This document shows positions 1 through 10,485 of a stretch of DNA of 64,000 nt, in pieces (position 1 is the stretch's first letter; the number at the start of each line of letters is the position of its first letter). Position numbers and translations under genes: made by a program. This stretch comes from Bathymodiolus brooksi. Its lineage: Eukaryota > Mollusca > Bivalvia > Mytilida > Modiolidae. The stretch is taken from assembly GCA_963680875.1 (NCBI GenBank), contig OY804588.1, forward strand, positions 62,444,397 through 62,508,396. Direction: 5' to 3'. The notes beneath the pieces were generated by a model. It was not told the DNA's origin, made no database searches, and worked only from the letters and a program-made list of their open reading frames with translations.

Positions 1-2950
1 GACAGAGAAGACAATGGTCAAAAGATACCAAGGGGGTAATCAGAAACCTTAAATCAAAGGAGGACAGACAAGACAATGGTCAAAAGATACCAAGGGGGTA
101 ATCAGAAACCTTAAATCGAAGGAGGACAGAGAAGACAATGGTCAAAAGATACCAAGGGGGTAATCAGAAACCTTAAATCAAAGGAGGACAGACAGACAAT
201 GGTCAAAAGATACCAAGGGGGTAATCAGAAACCTTAAATCGAAGGAGGACAGACAAGACAATGGCCAAAAGATACCAAGGGGGTAATCAGAAACCTTAAA
301 TCAAAGGAGGACAGAGAAGACAAGACAATGGTCAAAAGATACCAAGGGGGTAATCAGAAACCTTAAATCGAAGGAGGATAGAGAAGACAATGGTCAAAAG
401 ATACCAAGGGGGTAATCAGAAACCTTAAATCGAAGGAGGATAGAGAAGACAATGGTCAAAAGATACCAAGGGGGTAATCAGAAACCTTAAATCAAAGGAG
501 GACAGACAAGACAATGGTCAAAAGATACCAAGGGGGTAATCAGAAACCTTAAATCAAAGGAGGACAGACAGACAATGGTCAAAAGATACCAAGGGGGTAA
601 TCAGAAACCTTAAATCAAAGGAGGACAGAGAAGACAATGGTCAAAAGATACCAAGGGGGTAATCAGAAACCTTAAATCAAAGGAGGACAGACAAGACAAT
701 GGTCAAAAGATACCAAGGGGGTAATCAGAAACCTTAAATCAAAGGAGGACAGACAAGACAATGGTCAAAAGATACCAAGGGGGTAATCAGAAACCTTAAA
801 TCGAAGGAGGACAGAGAAGACAATGGTCAAAAGATACCAAGGGGGTAATCAGAAACCTTAAATCAAAGGAGGACAGACAAGACAATGGTCAAAAGATACC
901 AAGGGGGTAATCAGAAACCTTAAATCAAAGGAGGACAGACAAGACAATGGTCAAAAGATACCAAGGGGGTAATCAGAAACCTTAAATCGAAGGAGGACAG
1001 AGAAGACAATGGTCAAAAGATACCAAGGGGGTAATCAGAAACCTTAAATCAAAGGAGGACAGACAAGACAATGGTCAAAAGATACCAAGGGGGTAATCAG
1101 AAACCTTAAATCGAAGGAGGACAGAGAAGACAATGGTCAAAAGATACCAAGGGGGTAATCAGAAACCTTAAATCAAAGGAGGACAGACAGACAATGGTCA
1201 AAAGATACCAAGGGGGTAATCAGAAACCTTAAATCGAAGGAGGACAGACAAGACAATGGCCAAAAGATACCAAGGGGGTAATCAGAAACCTTAAATCAAA
1301 GGAGGACAGAGAAGACAAGACAATGGTCAAAAGATACCAAGGGGGTAATCAGAAACCTTAAATCGAAGGAGGATAGAGAAGACAATGGTCAAAAGATACC
1401 AAGGGGGTAATCAGAAACCTTAAATCGAAGGAGGATAGAGAAGACAATGGTCAAAAGATACCAAGGGGGTAATCAGAAACCTTAAATCAAAGGAGGACAG
1501 ACAGACAATGGTCAAAAGATACCAAGGGGGTAATCAGAAACCTTAAATCAAAGGAGGACAGACAGACAATGGTCAAAAGATACCAAGGGGGTAATCAGAA
1601 ACCTTAAATCAAAGGAGGACAGAGAAGACAATGGTCAAAAGATACCAAGGGGGTAATCAGAAACCTTAAATCAAAGGAGGACAGACAAGACAATGGTCAA
1701 AAGATACCAAGGGGGTAATCAGAAACCTTAAATCAAAGGAGGACAGACAAGACAATGGTCAAAAGATACCAAGGGGGTAATCAGAAACCTTAAATCAAAG
1801 GAGGACAGACAAGACAATGGTCAAAAGATACCAAGGGGGTAATCAGAAACCTTAAATCGAAGGAGGATAGAGAAGACAATGGTCAAAAGATACCAAGGGG
1901 GTAATCAGAAACCTTAAATCAAAGGAGGACAGAGAAGACAATGGTCAAAAGATACCAAGGGGGTAATCAGAAACCTTAAATCAAAGGAGGACAGACAGAC
2001 AAGACAATGGTCAAAAGATACCAAGAGGGTAATCAGAAACCTTAAATCAAAGGAGGACAGAGAAGACAATGGTCAACAGATACCAAGGGGGTAATCAGAA
2101 ACCTTAAATCAAAGGAGGACAGACAAGACAATGGTCAAAAGATACCAAGGGGGTAATCAGAAACCTTAAATCAAAGGAGGACAGAGAAGACAATGGTCAA
2201 AAGATACCAAGGGGGTAATCAGAAACCTTAAATCAAAGGAGGACAGACAAGACAATGGTCAAAAGATACCAAGGGGGTAATCAGAAACCTTAAATCAAAG
2301 GAGGACAGACAAGACAATGGTCAAAAGATACCAAGGGGGTAATCAGAAACCTTAAATCAAAGGAGGACAGACAAGACAATGGTCAAAAGATACCAAGGGG
2401 GTAATCAGAAACCTTAAATCGAAGGAGGACAGAGAAGACAATGGTCAAAAGATACCAAGGGGGTAATCAGAAACCTTAAATCGAAGGAGGATAGAGAAGA
2501 CAATGGTCAAAAGATACCAAGGGGGTAATCAGAAACCTTAAATCAAAGGAGGACAGACAAGACAATGGTCAAAAGATACCAAGGGGGTAATCAGAAACCT
2601 TAAATCAAAGGAGGACAGACAAGACAATGGTCAAAAGATACCAAGGGGGTAATCAGAAACCTTAAATCAAAGGAGGACAGAGAAGACAATGGTCAAAAGA
2701 TACCAAGGGGGTAATCAGAAACCTTAAATCAAAGGAGGACAGACAAGACAATGGTCAAAAGATACCAAGGGGGTAATCAGAAACCTTAAATCAAAGGAGG
2801 ATAGAGAAGACAATGGTCAAAAGATACCAAGGGGGTAATCAGAAACCTTAAATCAAAGGAGGACAGACAAGACAATGGTCAAAAGATACCAAGGGGGTAA
2901 TCAGAAACCTTAAATCAAAGGAGGACAGAGAAGACAATGGTCAAAAGATA
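1..2950 (+). repeat. 62-bp satellite array, copy A
   Basis: About 48 head-to-tail units of roughly 62 bp, cut by the left window edge. Each unit carries an invariant core with a run of five G (ccaagggggtaatcag). Variants are: atcaaagg or atcgaagg; gacagag, gacagac or gatagag at the unit junction; a 4-bp shorter form (gacagacaatgg); and 4- to 5-bp longer forms. The array ends at about 2950 by running into the unique 3' part of the same repeat family (ggacaaaaagacaaac). It corresponds to the array at 27160-29235, so it should lie inside an intron of the copy-A gene whose upstream exons are outside the window. Confidence 0.97.
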
Positions 2951-3240
2951 AAGGACAAAAAGACAAACAATGAATTATGCTGTACAAAGCAAATCATAGG
3001 AAACTACAGATTGAGCAACCCCACCAAAAAAAAAACAGAAGCTGAACTCGGGTGCATATGAAGGGTAAGCAGTTCTTGCTCTTCTTGAGGCACCTGTCAT
3101 GTTACTCTTGTCATGAATGAGCAAAGATAGGAACATATCCGTGGTGATATATGTGACTCGGATATTGTGTAACCGTTAACCAAATCATTGTGGCAACTGT
3201 GTAAATGAATGTCATAGTAGGTTAAGCTTAGACTTTGTAT
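2951..3240 (+). mobile_element. Non-repeated 3' tail of the satellite-bearing element
   Basis: Unique sequence directly after the last satellite unit, repeated at 29236-29524. It contains gattgagcaaccccacc, a gaactcgggtgcatatg segment and gaacatatccg. Degenerate single copies of the same family, without a satellite array, occur in minus orientation near 9990-10240, 15380-15570 and 39140-39320, and in plus orientation at 52318-52430. From memory, related sequences are very common in mussel genomes. The element class is not determined here. Confidence 0.7.
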
Positions 3241-3261
3241 ACCATATAATGGTGAAGACCT

Positions 3262-3806
3262 AACATGCTCGGCTTGAGTGCAGAAGATCAGGGGACTGAT
3301 TCCCTGTTGATCAGGTCAAAATCTAAGTCTATCAAATTGATATTTATTGTTTCTCCACTATACATGTGGACAACATTAACGAGTAAGATCAAAGGTGTCT
3401 GATTGATACAGATGGATAATATGTCTGGGTGGAACAACACATCTACCTGCGGACTGCTGTTATCTCACCTGGATTAAAAGGTCCATGTAAAACTAAGGTA
3501 TAGTTATCGCTGTTTCAGGGGTGACTTCTGCATCCGCTAGCTTTTCACATTTCAATCTTTTTCTTTTTACTATAGTCCAATTGAAATTAAACTTGGCAGA
3601 AATGTGCAATGGAACTGGTGTTCCTAGCATTTTGTATGATTGTCAACATATCTACCAGTGAACTGTTGCTTCAGTGAGCTATCACTATAAAGACCCAATT
3701 AAGTGCGTTGGTCTAGTACAAAGCAGACATTAAATGTAACTCATTCTCACCTTGCAATAGCTGAAAAATTGCTCATTTAGCGTTAATCAACAATCACTCA
3801 CTTTAA
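3262..3806 (+). mobile_element. Long SINE-like element, family S2, divergent copy
   Basis: It contains gatcaggtcaaaatctaag, a middle segment ending in the gtgagctatcactataaaga block, and a tail with atagctgaaaaattgctca followed by gcgttaatcaacaatcac. These blocks match the elements at 7996-8350 and 25797-26155 in the same order. Copy B of the duplication holds the same element at about 29546-30090. The tail resembles the shared SINE tail described for family S1. Confidence 0.55.
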
Positions 3807-3919
3807 TCGTCAAAAAAGTAACTTGTTTTCACCTTCAGCATGATAAAGTTGATAAATGAAACACTTTTTTTAAAAAAAAACAAGCAATCAAAAAAGTGTT
3901 AAATGTAGTTTTTTTGTAG

Positions 3920-6900
3920 ATAAATAGACTTGAAGATCTTGGTGTTGATGTGGCAGCATGGGTTCTTATACCTAAAAACGATAAATCTAGTCTGATACAT
4001 CATATGGGAAGTCAAAAAGGGAGAGAATTCATCAAGAATAAGCCAGATATTGATGCTGAATTGCATCTGTTTTTGAAAAATTATCAGAAAAAAGGTAAAT
4101 TCAGGGTTTTTTCTGGAAAATTTGCAATTTTGGGGATTATGCAAATTAGGTGTATTATGAAAACAATGACACAATAAATATTACCAACAAAATGAAATCT
4201 TTAAACAAATTTTCACATATTGGATTGTTTTCTTTTGGTGTTTCCCAAGATGGGGTTAGGGTTATGGTGTTTAGCGCCATTTTCAACAAAATTTCAGTTT
4301 TATTGTTAAAGGAAATTTTGTCACTTAATGTTATATCGTGTACACCTTGCCATCATTCAGGATTAAAACTCACAACTTTAATGGTGATGGGCACAGATTG
4401 CACAGATAGTTGTAAATCCAACTACCGTACGATCACGGCCACGATGGCCCCATGATTTTTATCAATCAGACAGAGCATAATACAGTATCTATATTCATCC
4501 TTCAAATCTGATACAACATAATGTGACTGGCAGACTATGGACTCAAAACTTTCCATTTATTACGATGTACAGATTTTTATGGTGAATAATGAGATGAATT
4601 ACTAAGGCAGGTTTTGAAATTAATAATTATGAAAAGAAAGTTTAAACAGTGATAGTCAACAATTCCACCAATATTAACAAAATGAAAAATTACCCAGTTT
4701 GCCCAGTTATATAAAAAAATGTATGTGAAGGTTGTCATTTTACTCATATGTGGAAAACACTTTCATGATTGCATCATTTCTCTAAGATGGGACGTTTTTG
4801 TCCATCATTTCTCTAAGATGGGAAGTTTTTGTCCATATAACTAGTTTAACACTGCCACTTTTTATTGTAGTGTCTCTACCAAACCAGGAAAATGAGCAGT
4901 CATGTATATGTTTGTTATGGGTATCGATTTTGTCTCTTTCTATGAACAATTGAACACAACAAAGACCATGACATATGGCTTAGAACAGAAATGTGTTGGG
5001 GTTAAACCGTTTAATGGGATCCCCCCCTCCTCCCCCTCTGATAATTGCATGTCCAACAACAATACAATAAAAAAAACTATAGTACCGGTATTTATTTAGA
5101 ATTTTTTTTTTATGAAAATTAAGTATGATCTTCATGCATACATAGTTTTGAAGACAACTTTAACACTTATTTAATTTACAGACAATGGTAAGAAAAATAA
5201 CAGTAAAGAAATCTCTAAAAAGAAACTTGAAGAGGACTCATGTTCTGTGGAAACTTCCTCCTGTTATGGAGAACCACCTGAAAGTATTTCTGAAAATAAA
5301 GCCATTCCATGTAGTAGTTTAAAAGATTGTAAACCTACAAATGTTTTGTTTTCTGTCAAAGGATTAGACGATAATAGTAGTTGCATTGTAGTTCGACAGG
5401 CAGACGACTCATCAAAGGAAGAATTACAAGTGAACACACCTTGTACGTCCAGTTCTAATAAGAAGGAGAAAATACTAATGAAGAGAAAAATCAGCTCAGT
5501 AGATACAGATCTGTTATCAGGTTAATTTTAAGTTTTTGATATTTTGTGTTATTACTTCCAATCCAAGTAACTTTGGCAACTTGGTCAATTTGTCATCAGT
5601 ATCATAATTCAACACCAAGCTATAGTTATTCTTGAAATTTTCTATCACCAAACAAGAAAAAGTATTTGCATGTTGTTTGACAAGTCCATTTAGGTGTCGT
5701 GATTGTATGGTAGTTGAATTTACAACTACCTGTGCAATCAGTGACTATCACCACTAAAATTGTGAGTTCGAAACCCACTCATGGTGAAGTATACTTGGTA
5801 CAACATTATGTGATAAAGTTTGTCAGTGACTTGCGGCAGGTCGGTGGTTTTCTCCAGGTATTTCGGTTTCCTCCACCAATATGAACTATAACCCAGGCAT
5901 TTTACTCATATGTGGAAAACACTTTCATGATTGCATCATTTCTCTAAGATGGGAGGTTTTTGTCCATAAAACTAGTTTAACACTGCCACTTTCTATTGAA
6001 GTGTCTCTACCAAGCCAGGAAAATGAACAGTCATGTATATTTGTGTTGTGGGTATCGATTTTTCCTCTTTCTATGTTCCGACAATGTAGTATTTTTTGCT
6101 CTCATCTCAAACAATTTAACACAAAGAAGACCATGACATATGGCATTAGAAATCCAGGTTCTGACTTAGGATACTAAAATGTGTTGGGGTTAAGCCGCTT
6201 AATGGGATCCCAGCACTCCCCTTCTGATAGTTGTATCCCCAACAACAATAAAACCCCTGTAGTATTTTTTTTCCCCATGACGTATGATCTTCATGCATAT
6301 GTAGTTTTGAAGACAACACTTATTTAATTTACAGACAATGGTAAGAAAAATAACAGTAAAGAAATCTCTAAAAAGAAACTTGAAGAAGACTCATGTTCTG
6401 TGGAAAACATGGAAACTTCCTCCTGTGATGGAGAACCACCTGAAAGTATTTCTGAAAATAAAGCCATTCCATGTAGTAGTTTAAATGATTGTAAACCTAC
6501 AAATGTTTTGTTTTCTGTCAAAGGATTAGCCAATGATAGTAGTTGCATAGTAGTTCGACAGGCAGAGGAGTCGTCAAAGGAAGAATTACAAGTGAACACA
6601 CCTTGTACGTCCAGTTCTAATGAGAAGGAAAAAATACAATTGAAAAGAAAAATCGACTCAATAGATACAGATCTGTTATCAGGTTAATTTTAAGTTTTTG
6701 ATATTTTGTGTTATTGCTTCCAAACCAAGTAACTTTGGCAACCTGGTCAATTTGCCATCTGGTCATTTCAATATCATAAATCAGCACCAAGTTATAATTA
6801 TTTTTGGAATTTTCTATCAACTAACAAGAAAAAATTATTTGTATTTTGTTTGACAAAGCCATTGTTTATTTTTGAGGGGCCGTCGTGGTTGTGATCGTAT

Positions 6901-7909
6901 GGTAGTTTGATTTATGACTACCTATGCAATCAGTGCCTATCACCTCACGTTGTGAGTTTGAATCCCACCCAGGTGAGGTGTACCCAATACAACATAATGT
7001 GATAAAGTTTGTCATTGACTTGTGACAGGTTGGTGGTTTTCACCGATTTCCTCTATCAACAAAACTGACCGTCATGATATAACTGAAATATTGTTGAAAG
7101 TGGCATTAAACACCATAACCTCTATTCATGCCAATTTTGAGTACAATAAAAAAATTACTCGTTGACAACCACCTTATTCATAATTGCCGCTGATGTGATA
7201 TCACTTGGCAGGTGCTTAAAACATGCAGAAGATGAAGGCACATCACATATCATAGTGTTATGTAAATATAAAATTGAGATGGATGAGGAACAAGTGTTGT
7301 CAATTTTGAGGTTACCAGCCACGACTGTTAATATGAAATTAATTTTCTTCATGGATATCAATTTTTAAGGTTTTAGGAAAATTGTTTCAGTTTTACAGAA
7401 TTTTTAAATCTGTGAATTCTTATTCAACTATCAACATCACATTTTAATATTCAGTTCATAAACTACAATAATATATGTCAGGAATTATAGTAAATATATC
7501 TTTTGTAAGTAGTATCAGCTTCTGTTTTCAAGTTAGAGGCTGTCGTGGTTGTGATCGTATGGTAGTTAGATTTACAACTACCTATGCCATCGGATCCTAT
7601 CACCACTGAGGGCGAGGTGTACAACATTATGTGATAAAGTTTGTCAGTGACTTGCGACAGGTCTGTGTACTCTGGTTTCCTCAGACCAATAAAATTGACC
7701 GCCACGATATAGCTGAAATATTGTTGAAAGTGGCGTTAAACACCATAAAATCGTATTCTTACTCATTTGTTAACATTAAGTAATTAATTTACTCATTGGT
7801 TTTCCGTCATTATTTTATAATATTTCTTTATTTCTTTCACTTTTTTTTAGATGACAAGAAATTATCAGTCTTCAAAAGAAGAAAAAGCAGCTGTAGTAAA
7901 AACTTGTAA
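3920..7909 (+). CDS. 3' exons of the duplicated THAP-cluster gene, copy A
   Basis: Exons inferred from splice sites and phase: 3920-4094, 5182-5520, 6335-6682 and 7851-7909 (stop TAA at 7907-7909). Each follows a pyrimidine-rich AG acceptor. The first three end in G before a GT donor. Phases are 0 to 1, 1 to 1, 1 to 1, then 1 to stop, and the reading frame is open throughout. The first exon encodes [20 protein letters not shown] followed by a lysine-rich stretch. The two middle exons are a tandem duplicate pair of serine-rich, charged sequence with KRKIS/KRKID near the end. The last exon encodes a short basic tail (FKRRKSS). No catalytic domain is recognised. Upstream exons lie before the window. 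Function is unknown; a nuclear role is inferred only from the THAP exons associated with copy B. Confidence 0.7.
4257..4452 (-). mobile_element. tRNA-headed SINE, family S1
   Basis: Read on the minus strand, it has a tRNA-like head (gccatcgtggccgtgatc, then a B-box-like block around gagttttaatcc) and a tail corresponding to gttgaaaatggcgctaaac. An equivalent copy lies at about 30541-30736 in copy B. Its insertion predates the A/B duplication. Confidence 0.7.
4735..7030 (+). repeat. Tandem duplication of about 1.15 kb containing one exon
   Basis: Sequence from about 4735 to 5896 is repeated from about 5897 to 7030. Both begin with ttactcatatgtggaaaac, contain a homologous exon (5182-5520 and 6335-6682, 1153 bp apart), and continue into intron with a SINE. 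The same structure is present in copy B (about 31020-33310), so this duplication is older than the A/B segmental duplication. Confidence 0.88.
5697..5886 (+). mobile_element. S1 SINE truncated at a tandem-duplication junction
   Basis: A head with tgtgagttcgaaaccc (B-box-like) is followed by gtgataaagtttgtcagtgac and ggtttcctcc. The 3' tail is missing because the sequence passes directly into the next 1.15-kb unit. The same chimera is at about 31981-32170 in copy B. Confidence 0.6.
6879..7111 (+). mobile_element. Full-length S1 SINE
   Basis: Head ggccgtcgtggttgtgatcg, B-box-like gtgagtttgaatccc, middle gtgataaagtttgtcattga, tail atgatataactgaaatattg and ggcattaaacacc. The matching copy in the downstream duplicate is at about 33165-33396. 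Confidence 0.78.
7536..7745 (+). mobile_element. S1 SINE with internal deletions
   Basis: It has the same head and tail as the element at 6879 (gttgtgatcgtatggtag and gttgaaagtggcgttaaac). The copy-B equivalent at about 33820-34042 keeps gggttttca-type sequence after gacaggtctgtg, which is missing here. This small deletion therefore distinguishes copy A from copy B. Confidence 0.75.
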
Positions 7910-7995
7910 AGATATTTTGCTGATAAGAAAGTGACATTAAACACCAATAATCACCAACCAATCTGGTAAGGTTAAAGATAAGGAACCACATCAGT

Positions 7996-8350
7996 CGTGT
8001 GATTGTTGACGGGCTTACCTCAATTGTGGTAGATCGTGGGATCGAGCCCCAGTCAGGTCAAACCAAAGACTATAAATTGGTTTTTACTTCTTCTCAGCTA
8101 AAAAATCATGCAGCATTTAGGAGTAAGAGGAAAGACAGGTTTGCTAGGAACCAGGATAATGTTTCCAAGTGGAGCGACATATTGAACAATGCACTGTTAT
8201 TTCAGTGAGTTAGCACTATAAAAATCCAACTATGCGTGTTGATCCAGTACAAAGGAGACAGCATCATCTCATCGAAATGCAGCTTGTTCTTGCCATGATA
8301 CAGCTGAAAAAATACTCACTTTGCTTTAAACAATAATCACGCATTCACTA
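7996..8350 (+). mobile_element. S2 SINE-like element
   Basis: About 350 bp with a B-box-like block (cgtgggatcgagcccc), gtcaaaccaaagactataaa, a gtggagcgacatattgaac block and a tail ttgccatgatacagctgaa followed by gctttaaacaataatcac. Copies: 34290-34640 (copy B) and 25797-26155 (lacking the head). The tail resembles that of family S1. Confidence 0.65.
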
Positions 8351-8423
8351 AAAATAGATATTAACATTTCATTTACCACTTATGAACAAGAGTAAATAGT
8401 TTTAATATGGGTTTGGGGTTTAT

Positions 8424-8967
8424 GGTGTTTAACACCACTTTCAACAATATTTCAGGCATACTGTGGCAGTTGGTTTTAATGTTGAAGGAAACTGGAGAAA
8501 ACTGTCGCAAGTCACTGACAAAGTGTTGCTTTAAAACTGGAAATATATTGTACATTTTGTAAAAATATTAATTATAACTCTTACCTGGATATATACCTGT
8601 AATACATTTGCAATTTTCATAAAAATTACATTGATGAAAAGGAAAATTTGTATTCTACAAACTGTTAAAATTTCATGGATTTATGTTGGATATTTGCTGA
8701 GCAATTTAGGTAAGTTAGAGTGCATGTGCATGATTTTCACTTATTTTACTAATTAGTTGAAAATGCTCTGGGGAAAAATCTGATCATTAATCCTGGATGA
8801 TTTTCAGCTGCAATGTAGATAAAGTGTATGAGTTAATACATAAATGTTGTATCAAGAACAGCTCGCCATCAGCCAGATTCGAACTCACAACTTTAGTGGT
8901 GATAGAATCTGATTGCACAGGTAGTTGTAAATCTAACTACCAAACGGTCTAGACCATGACGGCCTCT
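8424..8967 (-). mobile_element. S1 SINE split by an insertion
   Basis: The minus-strand SINE tail and middle are at 8424-8535 and the tRNA-like head at about 8866-8967, with roughly 330 bp of unrelated AT-rich sequence between. The same split element is at about 34707-35250 in copy B, so the split predates the segmental duplication. The inserted sequence is not recognised. Confidence 0.5.
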
Positions 8968-9655
8968 ACTTTACAATACAGTTGAAAATTTATATTGGAT
9001 AATAAAAGAGAAATAGTATAATACATGTATAGTAAAACAAGTGTCAATTAAATCTGGTGTAGATGTGAAATAATTACTTATGAATCTCTCTTCTACATTA
9101 CAGAATGTCATTAAACTGCTGGAAATGACCTGAGGTGTGTGACACGCAAAGGCAACTAAAGACCCATGGCACAGCAAGACACCAGTTTTTGCTGGTAATG
9201 TGCCCTTGGGACAATACTGAATACAAGAGGCTGCTGGAACTCGGGGAGTACGTGAAGATTCACCACCCAATTTGAATTTACTGGTCCGAATCAAATTCTT
9301 TAAAATTATTTTATAAATATATCTAAATAAAAACTGAAATATTTACTGGTCCAAACAAAGTTTTACTGTTCTTGAGCTAGAGGACCAGTGTTCATCGTGA
9401 CGACTGATGTTGATAAATTTATTCCCCGATTTTTCAGAGGTTTTACTTTATATATTTGTTACAAGTACTACCACACATAGTAGCGAAGTTTGAAGTAAAT
9501 TGTTTAGTCCCGTTCTGTGATATTGTTGTGTCTTTAATCCCTAATTAATTGTTAGTTAATATAGTGAAATGTCTATAATTTAATTACCGGTATACATGGT
9601 TGAAATAGTAAACATTTTTTTACCATTGAGATTTAAAATTTAATGATAATTGTTT

Positions 9656-9735
9656 ATGTTCATGGTGTTTAGCGCCACTTTCAACAATATTTCAGTTATA
9701 TCGTGGCGGTCAGTTTTATTGGTGAACTGGGAGGT
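9656..9735 (-). mobile_element. S1 SINE tail fragment
   Basis: Minus-strand 3' portion only (gtgtttagcgccactttcaa, atcgtggcggtcagttt), as expected for a 5'-truncated SINE. The copy-B equivalent is at about 35940-36020. Confidence 0.5.
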
Positions 9736-9989
9736 GAACAAAACAGACAATTACAATTTTAACATTTGTGTACTATATGTATGTAGCAACATTAAAGTAT
9801 CACATATGCACGTGGAGTATATCTGTTGATGTGATATTCAAGAGTTGGGGTCTACTGTTGTGCAGGATTTTCTTTGCTGAACAAAGGAATCATTGTGACA
9901 AAGCAGTGAGCCAGAATTTCGAACGTTTCACTGACGCCATTATGATTTGATTTGATTAACCATCAGGTAATTGGTGATCAAAAACCGAA

Positions 9990-10240
9990 GTTACCATTCT
10001 GGAGCATCAGAGTTCACTCCTTGTCTTTAGTCTGTAACAGTTTTTGTTACTCAATCCTGAGTTTTTTGTGTAGCGTTTTGTGGCCCATTGTTTGTCTTTT
10101 TCCCATTATATTGCATGTCCTACGATTTACGGTTTATGATAAACCCCTTGGCATCTCCAAACAAAGTTCTTATGAAGAAACTACTTTAAAAATGTTAAGA
10201 ACGTTGTCATTTGGGGATCAGATTTTTGTTCTGATCTAGA
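9990..10240 (-). mobile_element. Single-copy relative of the satellite-bearing element
   Basis: Read on the minus strand, this shows gatgccaaggggtttatc, aaccgtaaatcgtaggac, aaaagacaaacaatggg, ggattgagtaac and gtgaactctgatgctcc. This is the same order of blocks as the end of the satellite array and its tail at 2890-3070, but with only one repeat unit. The copy-B equivalent is at about 36275-36525. Confidence 0.6.
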
Positions 10241-10485
10241 ATCCAGGGGTGATCCCATGAGACATCTTTGCTCTCTATTCATATTAATGGTATCCATTAT
10301 ATCGTCTGTTATGTCCAAATTTCCACGTTTAAACTATGTTTGTCAAGTTGAAAATTTATTTCACAGACCTTGAGATAAGAATGCCAAGGTTATGTGACAT
10401 GATATAAATATATATACATCTGCTATTTATGGATTCTCGTAGTAAATTTTACCTAAACGACTACCTACAATGTTTTTAATGACAT

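Larger units (their letters stand above)
1..10485 (+). repeat. Segmental duplication copy A
   Basis: The window from its start to the gacat at 10485 is repeated as about 27160-36791, about 26.3 kb downstream in the same orientation, with only scattered substitutions and small indels in the unique part. Exons correspond at offsets 26283-26297. Homology stops abruptly at taatgacat (10485 and 36791) and unrelated sequence follows in each copy. The left limit is outside the window. Confidence 0.95.

Noticed and set aside
1..2950. Regular repeats that might be a CRISPR array
   Set aside because: Units are contiguous and homogeneous with no variable spacers, the same array occurs in an intron of a eukaryotic gene, and no cas-like genes are present.
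1..2950. G-quadruplex potential of the recurring GGGGG
   Set aside because: Only one G-run occurs per 62 bp, too far apart for a conventional intramolecular quadruplex.
3899..4174. 91-codon minus-strand ORF, repeated in copy B
   Set aside because: It is antisense to an exon with good splice sites and phase (3920-4094). It is preserved only because the segment was recently duplicated.
6324..6599. 91-codon minus-strand ORF over exon 8
   Set aside because: Antisense shadow of the serine-rich exon on the plus strand.
6879..7111. Functional tRNA gene in the SINE heads
   Set aside because: A- and B-box-like blocks are present but no cloverleaf or anticodon arm can be formed convincingly, and the sequence continues into the SINE body.
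7155..7368. 68-codon ORFs on both strands
   Set aside because: Overlapping frames in a SINE-flanked intron, with no splice support and amino-acid changes between duplicates typical of non-coding sequence.
8971..9294. 107-codon minus-strand ORF, present in both duplicates
   Set aside because: No recognisable domain and low-complexity ends. Conservation between copies reflects recent duplication. A plus-strand acceptor-like tttctacattacag-type site nearby was also considered as an alternative last exon but gives only about nine codons.
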